Shown here: piece after piece, positions 43,836 to 52,515 of the stretch
Layout of the letters: each line of letters starts with the position of its first letter
Numbering within the stretch: the first letter of the stretch is position 1
Assembly: GCA_963848335.1 (NCBI GenBank)
Contig: CAWKDD010000003.1
Span: forward strand, 372,001-436,000
From: Chersky-840 sp963848335
GTDB taxonomy: Bacteria > Actinomycetota > Acidimicrobiia > Acidimicrobiales > UBA8190
DNA: 64,000 bases
Reading direction: 5' to 3'
Position numbers and translations under genes: made by a program
The notes under the pieces: model-generated
Told to the model about the DNA's origin: nothing
Database searches by the model: none
The model's input: only the letters and a program-made list of their open reading frames with translations

Positions 43836-45161
43836 TCACCACGTCGGCCACGACGGTGGAAGGCTCCCGGTGGGAGGTTCGTTCTGCGGGACCCCCGATG
43901 GGGCGCCCAACGACACCAGGAGTTGCGAGAAGTTGGCCCCGAACGCCGTGGAATTGGCTCCCGAGAATTGCCCGGCGTTGATGGCCATGGTGGTGCCGTC
44001 CCCCGACGGATTGGCCCATCCGGTCTCGATGCCGTCGGGACCCTCGTACATGGTGCCGAGAACGGTCCCAGCCGTCACGGACTGGCCCACCGAAACGAGA
44101 GGGTCGATGTCCTCGGCAGCGTAGACAACGAGCCCACCGGCGAGCCCGTCGCTCAGGCGGTAGGCGATGAACGTGCCGCCCGGCCATCCTGAGTTGACCG
44201 TGCTGAGCACCACACCGTCGCCGATGGCGTAGATGGGCCCGTAGCCGCTGTAGTCGACTCCTTGGTCGATCCGTTCGGGATCGAGGGCGTTGATAGCTCG
44301 AAGCGGGTTGGCATAGGAGCCCGGAGACGGGTTGAACGTCACGTCGACGGGGTGAGACGCCGACGCGGCGGAGGCGGCCTGGGCAGAAGCGGCGGCGGCA
44401 GCCTGGGCGGCAGCAGCCTTGGCCGCCATCTCCTGCTCTTCGGCCTCTTCGGCAGCTTGTTCCTGGCGCGCTTGTGCCGCCAACGCAGCTTGCAAGTTGC
44501 CCTGAGCCTGACTGAGCAGAGCGTCGTCACTTTGCAGAGCCGCCTGGGCAGCCTGGCGCGCGCCGGCCAACTGCGCCACGCTGGCTTCGGCCTGGGACTG
44601 CGCCGACCGCAGCTGAGACTGCGCGGACCTGGCATGCTGCGCGTCGACCTCGACAGCGTCGATGGCGTTATTGAGGCCCGCCGTGGCAACCTGGGTGTAC
44701 TGCTCCTCGGCCGCCAGCGCGGTCGTGTTCCCCGTGTCGAACATGGCCATCGTCAAATTGTCGCCGGCACCACTCATGTAGCTGTTGAGAGCGAGCTGCC
44801 GGAGGACGCCGGTGGCGCGGGCCTGGGCCCGACGGTCGGCGGCAAGGTGCGTCTGGGCTGCGTCGAGTTGAGCCGTCACCGCGGCCTCGTGGCTCTGCGC
44901 GGTGTCGTAGCTTGCGACCAGGCTCTGGAGGAGGGCCCCGTCTTTGGCGATGCGCGATCCCAGTTGCGCGACCTGGGCCCGGTCGGAGTTGGTGTCAGCG
45001 GCAACCGGAGCGGGCCGAAGCGTCACGGTGGCGGGCATGACCGCACCGACGACGGCGAGGAGGACGACGGCCCTACCGAACCGCCGACGACACCCGCGGC
45101 CTTGCCGATGCTCACGCCACTGGCGGACACCGTGGTCCTGAGTCCGGCCGCGTCTGGGCAT
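43836..45161 (-). CDS. Secreted coiled-coil protein with degenerate LytM (M23-like) domain
   Basis: 441 residues from ATG 45161; a TTG at 45173 is also in frame. A signal peptide (AVVLLAVVGAVMPATVTL) is followed by about 220 residues of Ala/Gln-rich coiled coil, an Ala-rich linker and a C-terminal LytM-like beta fold (RIDQGVDYSGYGPIYAIGDG, GGLVVYAAEDIDPLVSVGQS, VTAGTVLG). The zinc-ligand His residues of active M23 peptidases are replaced (Gln in DQGVDYS; AAEDI where YGHLS is expected). It therefore looks like an enzymatically dead LytM of the EnvC/NlpD kind that activates or positions other wall hydrolases. RipA-type hydrolases are not in the window. Confidence 0.78.
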   Translation of the reverse strand: MPRRGRTQDHGVRQWREHRQGRGCRRRFGRAVVLLAVVGAVMPATVTLRPAPVAADTNSDRAQVAQLGSRIAKDGALLQSLVASYDTAQSHEAAVTAQLDAAQTHLAADRRAQARATGVLRQLALNSYMSGAGDNLTMAMFDTGNTTALAAEEQYTQVATAGLNNAIDAVEVDAQHARSAQSQLRSAQSQAEASVAQLAGARQAAQAALQSDDALLSQAQGNLQAALAAQARQEQAAEEAEEQEMAAKAAAAQAAAAASAQAASAASASHPVDVTFNPSPGSYANPLRAINALDPERIDQGVDYSGYGPIYAIGDGVVLSTVNSGWPGGTFIAYRLSDGLAGGLVVYAAEDIDPLVSVGQSVTAGTVLGTMYEGPDGIETGWANPSGDGTTMAINAGQFSGANSTAFGANFSQLLVSLGAPSGVPQNEPPTGSLPPSWPTW

Positions 45162-45296
45162 AACAGGTGGCAATGCTATGCCGCCGGCGGTCCAGATCCA
45201 CGATCCCCACCTTCACGTGCTCGCAATCCGAGCTCCCAGTTGCCATCATTGGCACTCCCGGGGGCGAGGGCGGCCCGCCGACTCGAGGGGACGACC

Positions 45297-45761
45297 ATGA
45301 CGAAATCGCTCGTGTTCTACGCATTTCTCGGCTTGGTGACCATCGCCGTCGCCTTTGCCTACAACCGGCGCCTGTTCTCGGCGGGCTTCGCAGGGCGGAC
45401 GTCGGCACTCGAAGGGCTCTACTACCTTGTCGGCGTCAGCTCGTTGTGTCTCGGTTGGTACTTCAACGTTCGCTACGTGCACGCCTATCCGCATCAGGCC
45501 AGCTATATCAACTACACCAAGATGCTCTTTGCGAACTGGGCATCGGACTCCGCGGCTCAGGACTACACCATCGTCAACGTCGTCCTGCTGCCCCTATGGA
45601 CGATCGTCGACGGGCGGAGAAGGGGGTTGCGGGTCCCGTGGATCTTCTTCGTGATGAGCCTCTTCACCAGCCTGGCCTTCTCGGTGGCCATGTACCTGGC
45701 GTTCGTCGAGCGACAGATCCGCTACGTCAGAGAGGAGTCCGCTGCATCCAAGACTGCGTAA
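45297..45761 (+). CDS. DUF2834 membrane protein
   Basis: 154 residues from ATG 45297, with GAGGGGACG upstream. Helices: SLVFYAFLGLVTIAVAFAY, LEGLYYLVGVSSLCLGWYF, VNVVLLPLWTIVDGRRRG and WIFFVMSLFTSLAFSVAMYL. The ASDSAAQDYTIVNV segment is characteristic of DUF2834 proteins. Function is unknown. The last 40 bases overlap, convergently, the end of the flavoprotein gene at 45722-47290. Confidence 0.82.
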   Translation: MTKSLVFYAFLGLVTIAVAFAYNRRLFSAGFAGRTSALEGLYYLVGVSSLCLGWYFNVRYVHAYPHQASYINYTKMLFANWASDSAAQDYTIVNVVLLPLWTIVDGRRRGLRVPWIFFVMSLFTSLAFSVAMYLAFVERQIRYVREESAASKTA

Positions 45762-47290
45762 CCGCAGTTGTAGCCGGGGATGAAGGTGACCCCGGGCCCG
45801 CCGTGGCAGCCGGCGCCGCACAGGTAGAGACCCTCGACCGGAACCGGGTTGTCGGCCCAGCCTCGGGGCCCGGGGCGGAACGGGCCCATGAACTCGGGCT
45901 GCAGCAGCCCATGGGTGAAGTCGCCGCCGGTGCACCCGAACATCAGCTCGTAGGTATAGGCCGGGTAGTTGAACTGACGCTCGATCAAGTCCGGGAAGTT
46001 CGGTGCCATCGAGGCCACTTTGGCCACGACCCGAGTCGCCATCTCGTCACGAAGTTTTGCCGGCCTCGTCCCGCCGGTGCTGATCGGGAAGTAGAAGGCG
46101 AAGCTGCTGGCGGCGTGCTTTCCCGCAGGTGCTAGGTCCGGGTCTTCCAACGTCGGGATCTGGAGATTGAACGAAGGCGACTCGGGCACCAGTCCGCGCA
46201 GGCAACCCTCGTAGTCGAGTTGCATCTGCTCCGCCGTCCCGAAGAACGTCACATTCCTGCGCAGCCCCCCCTCGTTGAGGACGTCGTAGGGACCGACAAA
46301 TTCCGGCAGACCGTCGAGCGCGAAATGGATCTGGAAGTAGGCGGCCCGGTGGTCGATGGCCTCGACCCGCCGGGCGAAGCCTTCGGGCAGCTCCTCGGGG
46401 TCGAGCAGGTGGGTGAAGGTGGCGGTGGGGTCGAGATTGGACACGACCACCGGCGCGCTCACCACTTCCCCGTCACCCAATTCCACGCCCCCGACGCGCC
46501 CGCCGGATGTGACGATCTTGGAGACCTTGACATGGCGTCGCAGCTCACCCCCGTTCCTCTCGAACAATCGCCGGAGATGGTCGGACATGGCTCCGATGCC
46601 ACCTCGCACCTTCGACATCGTGGCGTCACCCGGAGATGCGAGAGCGAAGGCGAGACACAGGGCGCTACCCGGCGTGTAGGGGCCGAGATAGGTGGAGTTC
46701 ACGGCCAGGAAGCTGAGCATGCTGCGGATCTGGGCGTGCTTCTCTCGGTCAGGGAGAAATCGGCCGACGACGTCCATGACGCTCCCGAACATGGCGGTAC
46801 GGATCGCCTGGCGCTCGGCCTCGTTCGTGGCGCAGTCCCACATCTCGTCGAGAGACTTCGGCGGCTTGCGCACGTCGAACCGGCCGATGGCCCGTGCCGG
46901 GGCCTCGGCCCAGGCCGCCACCTCGGCCATTCCCATCACTGCGTCGAGACCGAGCGTGTCGCCGAGGTGTGCCAGGAGCCGCTCGGGGTCCGAGTACAGC
47001 AGGAGGGGCGGCTCACCCGACGCGCCGATGCTTGCCGACTGCACCTCTGGTTCGTAGATGGGGCACTGGTCGAAGGCGAGGTCCTCGAAGATCTCGTTCG
47101 GAACAGGGAACTGGATCGACCCCGCCAATTCGAAGTGGAAGCCGCGCATCAGTTCCGTGTTGGACGACATCCCGCCGATGAAGTGGTTCTTCTCCAGACA
47201 CAGGACCCGCATCCCGCCACGTGCCATGACCGCGGCCGCCGTCAGACCGTTGTGTCCGGCACCGATCACGATGACGTCGTAATCAGACAT
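45722..47290 (-). CDS. Phytoene dehydrogenase-like FAD-dependent oxidoreductase
   Basis: 522 residues from ATG 47290. The dinucleotide-binding motif VIVIGAGHNGLTAAA, then VLCLEKNHFIGGMSS, lies at the N-terminus. The C-terminal FAD motif is LYLCGAGCHGGPGVTFIPGY. Overall it matches the CrtI-like amine-oxidase superfamily of COG1233. The ATG immediately follows the TAG of the ferredoxin oxidoreductase beta gene (TAGATG), so it is part of that operon. The partnership suggests a low-potential ferredoxin-linked redox step, for instance saturation or desaturation of an isoprenoid or acyl chain, but this is inference. Confidence 0.9.
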   Translation of the reverse strand: MSDYDVIVIGAGHNGLTAAAVMARGGMRVLCLEKNHFIGGMSSNTELMRGFHFELAGSIQFPVPNEIFEDLAFDQCPIYEPEVQSASIGASGEPPLLLYSDPERLLAHLGDTLGLDAVMGMAEVAAWAEAPARAIGRFDVRKPPKSLDEMWDCATNEAERQAIRTAMFGSVMDVVGRFLPDREKHAQIRSMLSFLAVNSTYLGPYTPGSALCLAFALASPGDATMSKVRGGIGAMSDHLRRLFERNGGELRRHVKVSKIVTSGGRVGGVELGDGEVVSAPVVVSNLDPTATFTHLLDPEELPEGFARRVEAIDHRAAYFQIHFALDGLPEFVGPYDVLNEGGLRRNVTFFGTAEQMQLDYEGCLRGLVPESPSFNLQIPTLEDPDLAPAGKHAASSFAFYFPISTGGTRPAKLRDEMATRVVAKVASMAPNFPDLIERQFNYPAYTYELMFGCTGGDFTHGLLQPEFMGPFRPGPRGWADNPVPVEGLYLCGAGCHGGPGVTFIPGYNCGYAVLDAADSSLT

Positions 47291-48124
47291 CTACAGGACC
47301 GTAGTCGACGAGGGCGTTCCCTTCTTGGCCAGAGTGTCCTTCAACACTCCCCCGATGTGGACCGTGGCCAGACTTTCGGCCAAGTAGGCAGGGGCCTCGG
47401 GAGTCTCGACGAACCATCCCGTGGGGCACATGGTGAGGATCTCCACCAACGAGAATCCCGCCCCCGAAGCCTGGGTCTCCAACGCTCGCAGGATCACCTT
47501 CTTCGTTCTGGCCACGTTGCCCGCCGAGTTCACCGCGCACCGGGCCACGAAGGCGGCGCCGTCGAGGCGCGCCACCAGATCGGCGAGGAGTATGGGCCGA
47601 CCGTGCGCCACGGGGTCCCGACCCTCGAGGCTCGTCTTGGTCCGTTGCCCCAGCACGGTGGTGGCCGTCATGTGACCGCCGGTCTCGCCGAACACGCCGT
47701 TGTTGAGCATGACACAGGTGATGTTCTCTCCCCGAGCCGCCGCGTGCAGGACCTCCTGGAGCCCTTCGCTGACCATGTCCCCGTCCCCCTGAATGGTGAC
47801 CACCATCGAGTCGGGGCGAGCCCGCTTGACCCCGGTGGCCACCGACGGTGCCCGGCCGTGCAGAGCCTGCAAGACCTCGATGTCGAGGTTGTTCGAGAAC
47901 GCCGTGTAGCACCCGATGCCGAAGACAGCGATCGTCCGGCGCGCCAGATCGAGCTCTGCCACCGCCTCCATCAGGCTGCGAATGGCGATGGGCTCCCCGC
48001 ACCCGGGGCACAGGTGGTGCGCGCCGACGTCGACGAGGTTGGGCGTGAAGTCCTCGACCAGGCGTGCGGGCGCCGAGGGGGGCAACCCGCTGGGAATCAC
48101 GCGCCGCCCTTCGGCCTCGCTCAC
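47291..48124 (-). CDS. 2-oxoacid:ferredoxin oxidoreductase beta subunit
   Basis: 277 residues. It is the thiamine-diphosphate-binding subunit: LCPGCGEPIAIRSLMEAV, IGCYTAFSNNL, GRAPSVATGVKRARPDS, the TPP/Mg motif VTIQGDGDMVSEGLQEVLH, and VMLNNGVFGETGGHMTATT. With the alpha, gamma and delta subunits it would oxidatively decarboxylate a 2-oxoacid to acyl-CoA plus CO2 with ferredoxin reduction (VOR/IOR/POR/KGOR class). Start GTG/ATG at 48124 overlaps the alpha stop by 4 bases. Substrate type cannot be fixed from these sequences. Confidence 0.93.
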   Translation of the reverse strand: MSEAEGRRVIPSGLPPSAPARLVEDFTPNLVDVGAHHLCPGCGEPIAIRSLMEAVAELDLARRTIAVFGIGCYTAFSNNLDIEVLQALHGRAPSVATGVKRARPDSMVVTIQGDGDMVSEGLQEVLHAAARGENITCVMLNNGVFGETGGHMTATTVLGQRTKTSLEGRDPVAHGRPILLADLVARLDGAAFVARCAVNSAGNVARTKKVILRALETQASGAGFSLVEILTMCPTGWFVETPEAPAYLAESLATVHIGGVLKDTLAKKGTPSSTTVL

Positions 48125-49227
48125 CGGTGACGCCCCACCACGTCGAGGATCCGACGCCGCAACACGTCCACATCGAGGTCGGGAGCGATGCCGAAGCCCG
48201 AGCTGTCCAGGCTGATGCCCCCGATGAACTCCACCGGGGCGGCTCCGAGCACGGCCAGCCGGACATCATCGATCATCTGACCGGTGTTGTTCTCGTAGAC
48301 GGCGACCGCTTTCGCGCCTCGCACAGCGTCGGCGAGGGCCGTCGAAGGGAATGGGACCAGGGTCACGGGTCGCGCCCACCCGACGCGTATGCCCTCGTCC
48401 CGGAGGGAGCGAACAGCGGCGCGCACGTATGCGCCCGGGGTGCCGAAGGCGACGACCACCACGTCGGCATCCTGGGTCATCCCGGTGTCCAACCTCGGGG
48501 TGACCCCTCCGAGCATGGCGGCGGTGTGCTCGGCGCAGGCCGCGTAGTGGACGGCCAGGTCATAACCGACGTCGTCGCGTTGCTTGGCCGAGCCCAAGAA
48601 CGAAAGCAACTTGGCACGGCCCGTTCCGCCGCTCTCACCTGTGAGCGCCCACTCGGTCGAGGGAGCGGGCCCGAAGTCGATGCTCCCGACATCGACGGAG
48701 CGCGCCGTGTGCGCAAGGTAGTAATCGCCGAACACAAGGACCGGGTTGCGCCAGGTGGCGGCCAGGTGGAAGGCCAACTGCACCAGCTCCACGGCCTCGG
48801 CCACGTCGACGGGAGCCAGCACGATGTGGCGGTAGTCGCCGTGCCCACCCCCGCGGGTGGCCTGCCAGTAGTCGCCTTGGGCCCGTGCCATGTTGAGCAC
48901 CACCAGCGGCAAGCGGGCGAGGGTGATCTCGGCCAGCGACTCCTGCATGAGCGACAAGCCCTGACCGGTCGACCCGGTCGCCGCTGGTGTCCCGGTCGCC
49001 GCCGCGCCCCATGCCATTCCGACCGCCTCGATCTCGCTCTCGGCATTCATGCACACGCCGCCCACTTCGGGAAGCCGCCGGGCCATGTGCTCGAGGACCT
49101 CGGTGAACGGTGTCATCGGATAACCGGCGAAGAACCGGCACCCCGCCGCGATCATGGCCTCGACGACAGCCTCGCTCCCTTGGAGCAAGCGACGCGCCGG
49201 GGCGGTGGAGGACGCCGTGCTCGTCAC
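48121..49227 (-). CDS. 2-oxoacid:ferredoxin oxidoreductase alpha subunit
   Basis: 368 residues. Pyrimidine-binding TPP domain: LLQGSEAVVEAMIAAGCRFF, AGYPMTPFTEVLEHMARRLP, NAESEIEAVGMAWGAAATG and TGSTGQGLSLMQESLAEI. The C-terminal transketolase-like domain has VVVVAFGTPGAYVRAAV and VAVYENNTGQMIDDVRL. Length fits the separate alpha subunit of four-subunit enzymes. It overlaps both neighbours by 4 bases, so alpha, beta and delta are strongly coupled. It is partnered with the beta subunit at 47291-48124. Confidence 0.93.
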   Translation of the reverse strand: MTSTASSTAPARRLLQGSEAVVEAMIAAGCRFFAGYPMTPFTEVLEHMARRLPEVGGVCMNAESEIEAVGMAWGAAATGTPAATGSTGQGLSLMQESLAEITLARLPLVVLNMARAQGDYWQATRGGGHGDYRHIVLAPVDVAEAVELVQLAFHLAATWRNPVLVFGDYYLAHTARSVDVGSIDFGPAPSTEWALTGESGGTGRAKLLSFLGSAKQRDDVGYDLAVHYAACAEHTAAMLGGVTPRLDTGMTQDADVVVVAFGTPGAYVRAAVRSLRDEGIRVGWARPVTLVPFPSTALADAVRGAKAVAVYENNTGQMIDDVRLAVLGAAPVEFIGGISLDSSGFGIAPDLDVDVLRRRILDVVGRHR

Positions 49228-49508
49228 CGGGCTGGGAGGTTGATCGGGGTCTCGTACTTGTAGACCTGGAACACGAAGTCGGGGCAGATCTGCGAGCAGG
49301 CCCTACACCCGGTGCAGCCCGCCAGGAGCTGGGGGAACCGGTAGCCCCGGGCGTTGACCTCGTGGACGGTCATGACGAGCACTCCCGGCGGGCAGGCCCC
49401 GATGCACAGATCACATCCCTTGCATGCGTCGACGTCGATCACGACCGTCCCCCGGGTCACGACGGTGCCGAGCTGGTCGAACGCACCGGACACAGCTCCG
49501 CCGGTCAT
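49224..49508 (-). CDS. 2-oxoacid:ferredoxin oxidoreductase delta subunit (2[4Fe-4S] ferredoxin)
   Basis: 94 residues from ATG 49508, whose ATGA overlaps the stop of the gamma gene read in its corrected frame. Two cluster motifs are intact: CKGCDLCIGACPPGV and CTGCRACSQICPDFV. It passes electrons from the TPP/CoA site to external ferredoxin. Because of a frameshift in the gamma gene, an uninterrupted frame of 295 codons (49224-50111) appears to fuse gamma and delta. The ATGA junction and gamma-like C-terminus in the other frame show that they are separate genes. Confidence 0.85.
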   Translation of the reverse strand: MTGGAVSGAFDQLGTVVTRGTVVIDVDACKGCDLCIGACPPGVLVMTVHEVNARGYRFPQLLAGCTGCRACSQICPDFVFQVYKYETPINLPAR

Positions 49509-50111
49509 GGCCGCGACATCCCCGAAGGCGAGGGCGCCGTCGAGGCCTCGGGCCACGCCACGTCCACGACACCGGCGCATGAGCCAGCCCCGACCTCGAG
49601 GGCCCGCTCGTTGAGCTCGAGATGTTGCGTGCGGTACCCAGGCACACACGAGCGGGCCGCCCGCTTCAAGGCGTCGAGGGAGACGACCTGCGTCGCGCGC
49701 GCACAGCGCTCCGAGCATGACCATGCCGGCGGCGAGGATATTGCCGGCGTCCACGGCCAGGTCCGAGGCGGGCACCCGCACCACCCGGAAACGAGCGGCG
49801 TCGAGCGGCCCCTCCCACACCGTGGTGTTGACGAGGACCACCCCCCCGTCCCGAACCCGGCTCAGGGTGGGGCCGGCGTACTCGTGATGCATCACCAGCG
49901 CGGCCCATGCCGATCCCACCGTCGGCGGCGCCTCGACCCGGTCGTCGGCCAGGACCAGGGTGGCGTCGGTGTTGCCGCCGCGCATCATCCCGCCGTAGCT
50001 GCCGAACAGCTGCACGTCCCGGCCCTCGGACAACGCGGCGCAGGCCAAGACCTGGGCTGCGAGCTGCACGCCTTGACCCCCGATGCCTGTCAGCAGCACC
50101 TGGCGCTCCAT
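49505..50111 (-). pseudogene. 2-oxoacid:ferredoxin oxidoreductase gamma subunit, one frameshift
   Basis: From ATG 50111, QVLLTGIGGQGVQLAAQVLA, LFGSYGGMMRGGNTDATLV and GNILAAGMVMLGAL are the usual gamma-subunit signatures. After about 49695 the correct continuation (VVSLDALKRAARSCVPGYRT, LELNERALEVGAG, ending MSRP and TGA at 49505) lies in another frame. One extra base in GCGCGCGCGACGC explains this and gives about 201 residues, the normal length. In the uncorrected frame the sequence runs into the ferredoxin gene. It is the first gene of the operon, with a palindromic operator candidate upstream. Confidence 0.82.
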
Positions 50112-50173
50112 GCCACCTCCGTGGGCCGCTCCCCGCCCGCCGGGGCCGGGGCCGGGGCGGCGCTAGAGCGCTG

Positions 50174-50202
50174 ATCTTACTCAGCAAGAACACTGTTCTA
50201 GC
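50174..50202 (-). promoter_or_regulatory. Promoter region with inverted repeat ahead of the oxidoreductase operon
   Basis: The inverted repeat AGAACA-C-TGTTCT (50187-50199) sits just upstream of a TAAGAT -10-like box (50179-50174, minus strand). It is a likely TetR-family operator. Confidence 0.5.
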
Positions 50203-50238
50203 ACACCCGGGACCGAGGGCCTGGACGGGACTTTCCGG

Positions 50239-51714
50239 TCAAAGCACCAGCTCGACCAGCAGCCGGCGCTGGACCTGACCGGTCGAGGCGGTGCGAGGAA
50301 TCTCGTCGACGAACGGCCAGCCGGCGGGGGTGCTTGTAGTTCGCCAGCTTCCCCGTGCACGCGGCCCGGAGCGTCGGCCAGATCGGGGGGCGCCTCACCC
50401 GGGGCCACCACCACCACGGCGCACACGACCTCGCCCCACTCCACATCGGGGAGCCCGACCACGGCGACGTCGGTGAGCGACGGCAGGGCTCCCAGCACGG
50501 CTTCCACCTCGGTGGGAGCAACGGTCTCGCCCCCCGTGCGGATCACGTCCCGGGCACGCCCGAGGATGGTGAGGTATCCCTCGTCGTCGATCTCGGCCAG
50601 ATCGCCGGTGTCGTACCACCCGTCGACGAGGGCTTCGGCCGTCGACTCGGGGTCGTCGAGGTATCCGTCGAAGAGCAGTGGCCCCCGCACCCACAGGCGG
50701 CTGTGGTCGTCCACATGCACGGTGGTGAGCGGCCCGGGCACTCCGCAGCTACCGGGCTTTCGCTCGATGTCGGCATGCTCGAGGACCGTCACCCCCCCGG
50801 CTTCGGTGGACCCGTAGAAGACGCGTACCTGCGCCTGCGGCATCGCACCGGCGATGGCCCGCAGCAACTCGAGGGGTGTGGCCGAGGTGCCGGTGTCGGC
50901 GAAACGCAGCGATGCCAGGGTCGTCTGCATCCACTCCCCCGTCCGAGCGCGCCTCGAGCAGCCGACTCCACACCGCGGGCACGCAGTTGAGGCGGGTGGC
51001 CCGATGACGCTCGACAGCCTCGCCGATCTCCGGGGCGCGGCCGCATGGACGAAGACGACCGCGTCGCGGGCCTGCCACTGTTGGAGCGCGATCGTCCACG
51101 CGCCCATATGGAAGAGGGGGTAGGGACACACCATGGCTCCACGCGGCTCGAGGAGGGCTCCCGGCAACGACCGCAGCACGTTGGCCCGGTGCGAGAGCAC
51201 CGCCCCCTTGGGTGATCCCGACGATCCGCTCGTGTAGAAGACGACGTGTGCGTCGTTCTCGGTGACGGCCACCTCGACGTCGTGCGCCGGCTCGGTGTCG
51301 GCGAGGCGGGCCAAGGCCCCGAAGTGCACCACGTCGCAACCGAATTCCTCGCCCAGCGACGAGCCTCGCCTCGCGCCTACCAGGATCGACCACGAGGAGG
51401 GCGGGGCGGACGCGGCCCAGCACGGCGGCGACTTCCTCGGCGTGCCAGTGGCCGTTGACAGGCACGAACACGGCCCCGAGCTTGGCCAGGGCGGCGAACA
51501 CAGGGACGCTCTCGAGCGCGGTGTGCGCTCCACAGCGCCACCCGAGTCGCGCGCACCGATCCCCCGGGAGCCAAGGGCCCGGGCCGTGCGGTTGGCGGCC
51601 ATGTCGAGCTGGGCGAAGGTGAGGGTGTCGTCTCCCAGGGCTGCCGCCATCCGATCGAGGTGCGGCCCGTGCCGCACCCCGGAACACGTCCCCGATCACC
51701 AGCTGCCCGGCCAC
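50239..51714 (-). pseudogene. AMP-dependent acyl-CoA synthetase/ligase, many frameshifts
   Basis: The pieces of one ANL-superfamily ligase are spread over all three frames between GTG 51714 and TGA 50239. They are VALWSA and SVPVFAALAKLGAVFVPVNG; the P-loop VVFYTSGSSGSPKGAVLSHR; HRATRLNCVPAVWSRLLEAR; VFYGSTEAGG; GWYDTGDLAEIDDEGY; LANYKHPRR; and FVDEIPRTASTGQVQRRLL. At least eight single-base shifts are needed, seven of them extra bases, yet no stop codons interrupt the pieces. The net length (1476, a multiple of three) equals a normal ligase of about 491 residues. The catalytic Lys of the final PRTASGK-type motif reads Gln. It may be a dying gene or badly determined sequence. Confidence 0.75.
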
Positions 51715-51761
51715 TCCCCCGCATCCTCCCCGGCCTCGGAGCTGCTCGCCCTTGTGCCGTC

Positions 51762-51774
51762 AGATCGCGGATCT
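51762..51774. promoter_or_regulatory. Inverted repeat between ligase and TetR genes
   Basis: AGATC-GCG-GATCT lies in the 132-bp divergent region; candidate TetR operator. Confidence 0.3.
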
Positions 51775-51846
51775 TAGATTGAGAGAACGCCGTGCTGCGC
51801 CGTCGATCGTGACGGGGTGGCGAGGGCAACGGCCGACCGGAGGGCT

Positions 51847-52515
51847 ATGTCGAACCCGTCGATGACCGAGCACCTGGCCCACCGGGCCGTCGAACGTGCC
51901 GTCGCCGGTCGCCGCGCCGAGTACGAGCGCGAGATGGCGCGCATCGTCGAGTCGACCTTCACCATCATCGAGCGCACGGGGACACTGGACCCGTCCATGC
52001 GAGAGATCCTGGCCGAGGCGGGTCTTTCGACGCAGACCTTCTACCGGTACTTCACCTCCAAAGACGAGTTGATGCTGGCCCTGCTCGACGAGGGACGGCG
52101 TCGGCTCCTCACGTCCCTGCAGCACCGGATGCAGCGTGCGACGACCCCCGCCCGGCAGGTCCGAGCGTGGATCGAAGGCGTGCTGGCTCAGGCATCGAAC
52201 ACCGGCGCGGCGGCACGCACCCGGCCCTGGGTGACAAGCGAGCAGCGCCTGTCGGAATTGTTCCCCGAGGAGCAGCAGGCATCGGTAGACCTGCTCATCG
52301 GGCTGCTCGACGAACCGATCCGCAACCTCCGCGACTCGCCCGCCGACCGGCGCGGGAAGTCCGAGTCCACGGTCGACGGGGCGCGCCTTCAGGCGACTAT
52401 CGTCTACCGACTGGTCTTCGCCACCTTGCGCGCCCATCTCTCGGCCCGCACCAAGCCCGGCGCGGGCGAGACCGAGGACCTGGTGAGGTTCTGTCTCCGG
52501 GGTGTGTCGCCGTGA
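51847..52515 (+). CDS. TetR-family transcriptional regulator
   Basis: 222 residues from ATG 51847; GTG 51817 is an upstream alternative. Helix-turn-helix: MARIVESTFTIIERTGTLDP, SMREILAEAGLSTQTFYRYF, then TSKDELMLALLDEGRRRLLT. The remaining helices form the ligand-binding and dimer domain. It is divergent from the ligase gene and first in an operon with a cupin and a DUF5996 gene (GTGA overlap with the cupin). Ligand unknown; acyl-CoA or a xenobiotic would fit the neighbours. Confidence 0.92.
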   Translation: MSNPSMTEHLAHRAVERAVAGRRAEYEREMARIVESTFTIIERTGTLDPSMREILAEAGLSTQTFYRYFTSKDELMLALLDEGRRRLLTSLQHRMQRATTPARQVRAWIEGVLAQASNTGAAARTRPWVTSEQRLSELFPEEQQASVDLLIGLLDEPIRNLRDSPADRRGKSESTVDGARLQATIVYRLVFATLRAHLSARTKPGAGETEDLVRFCLRGVSP

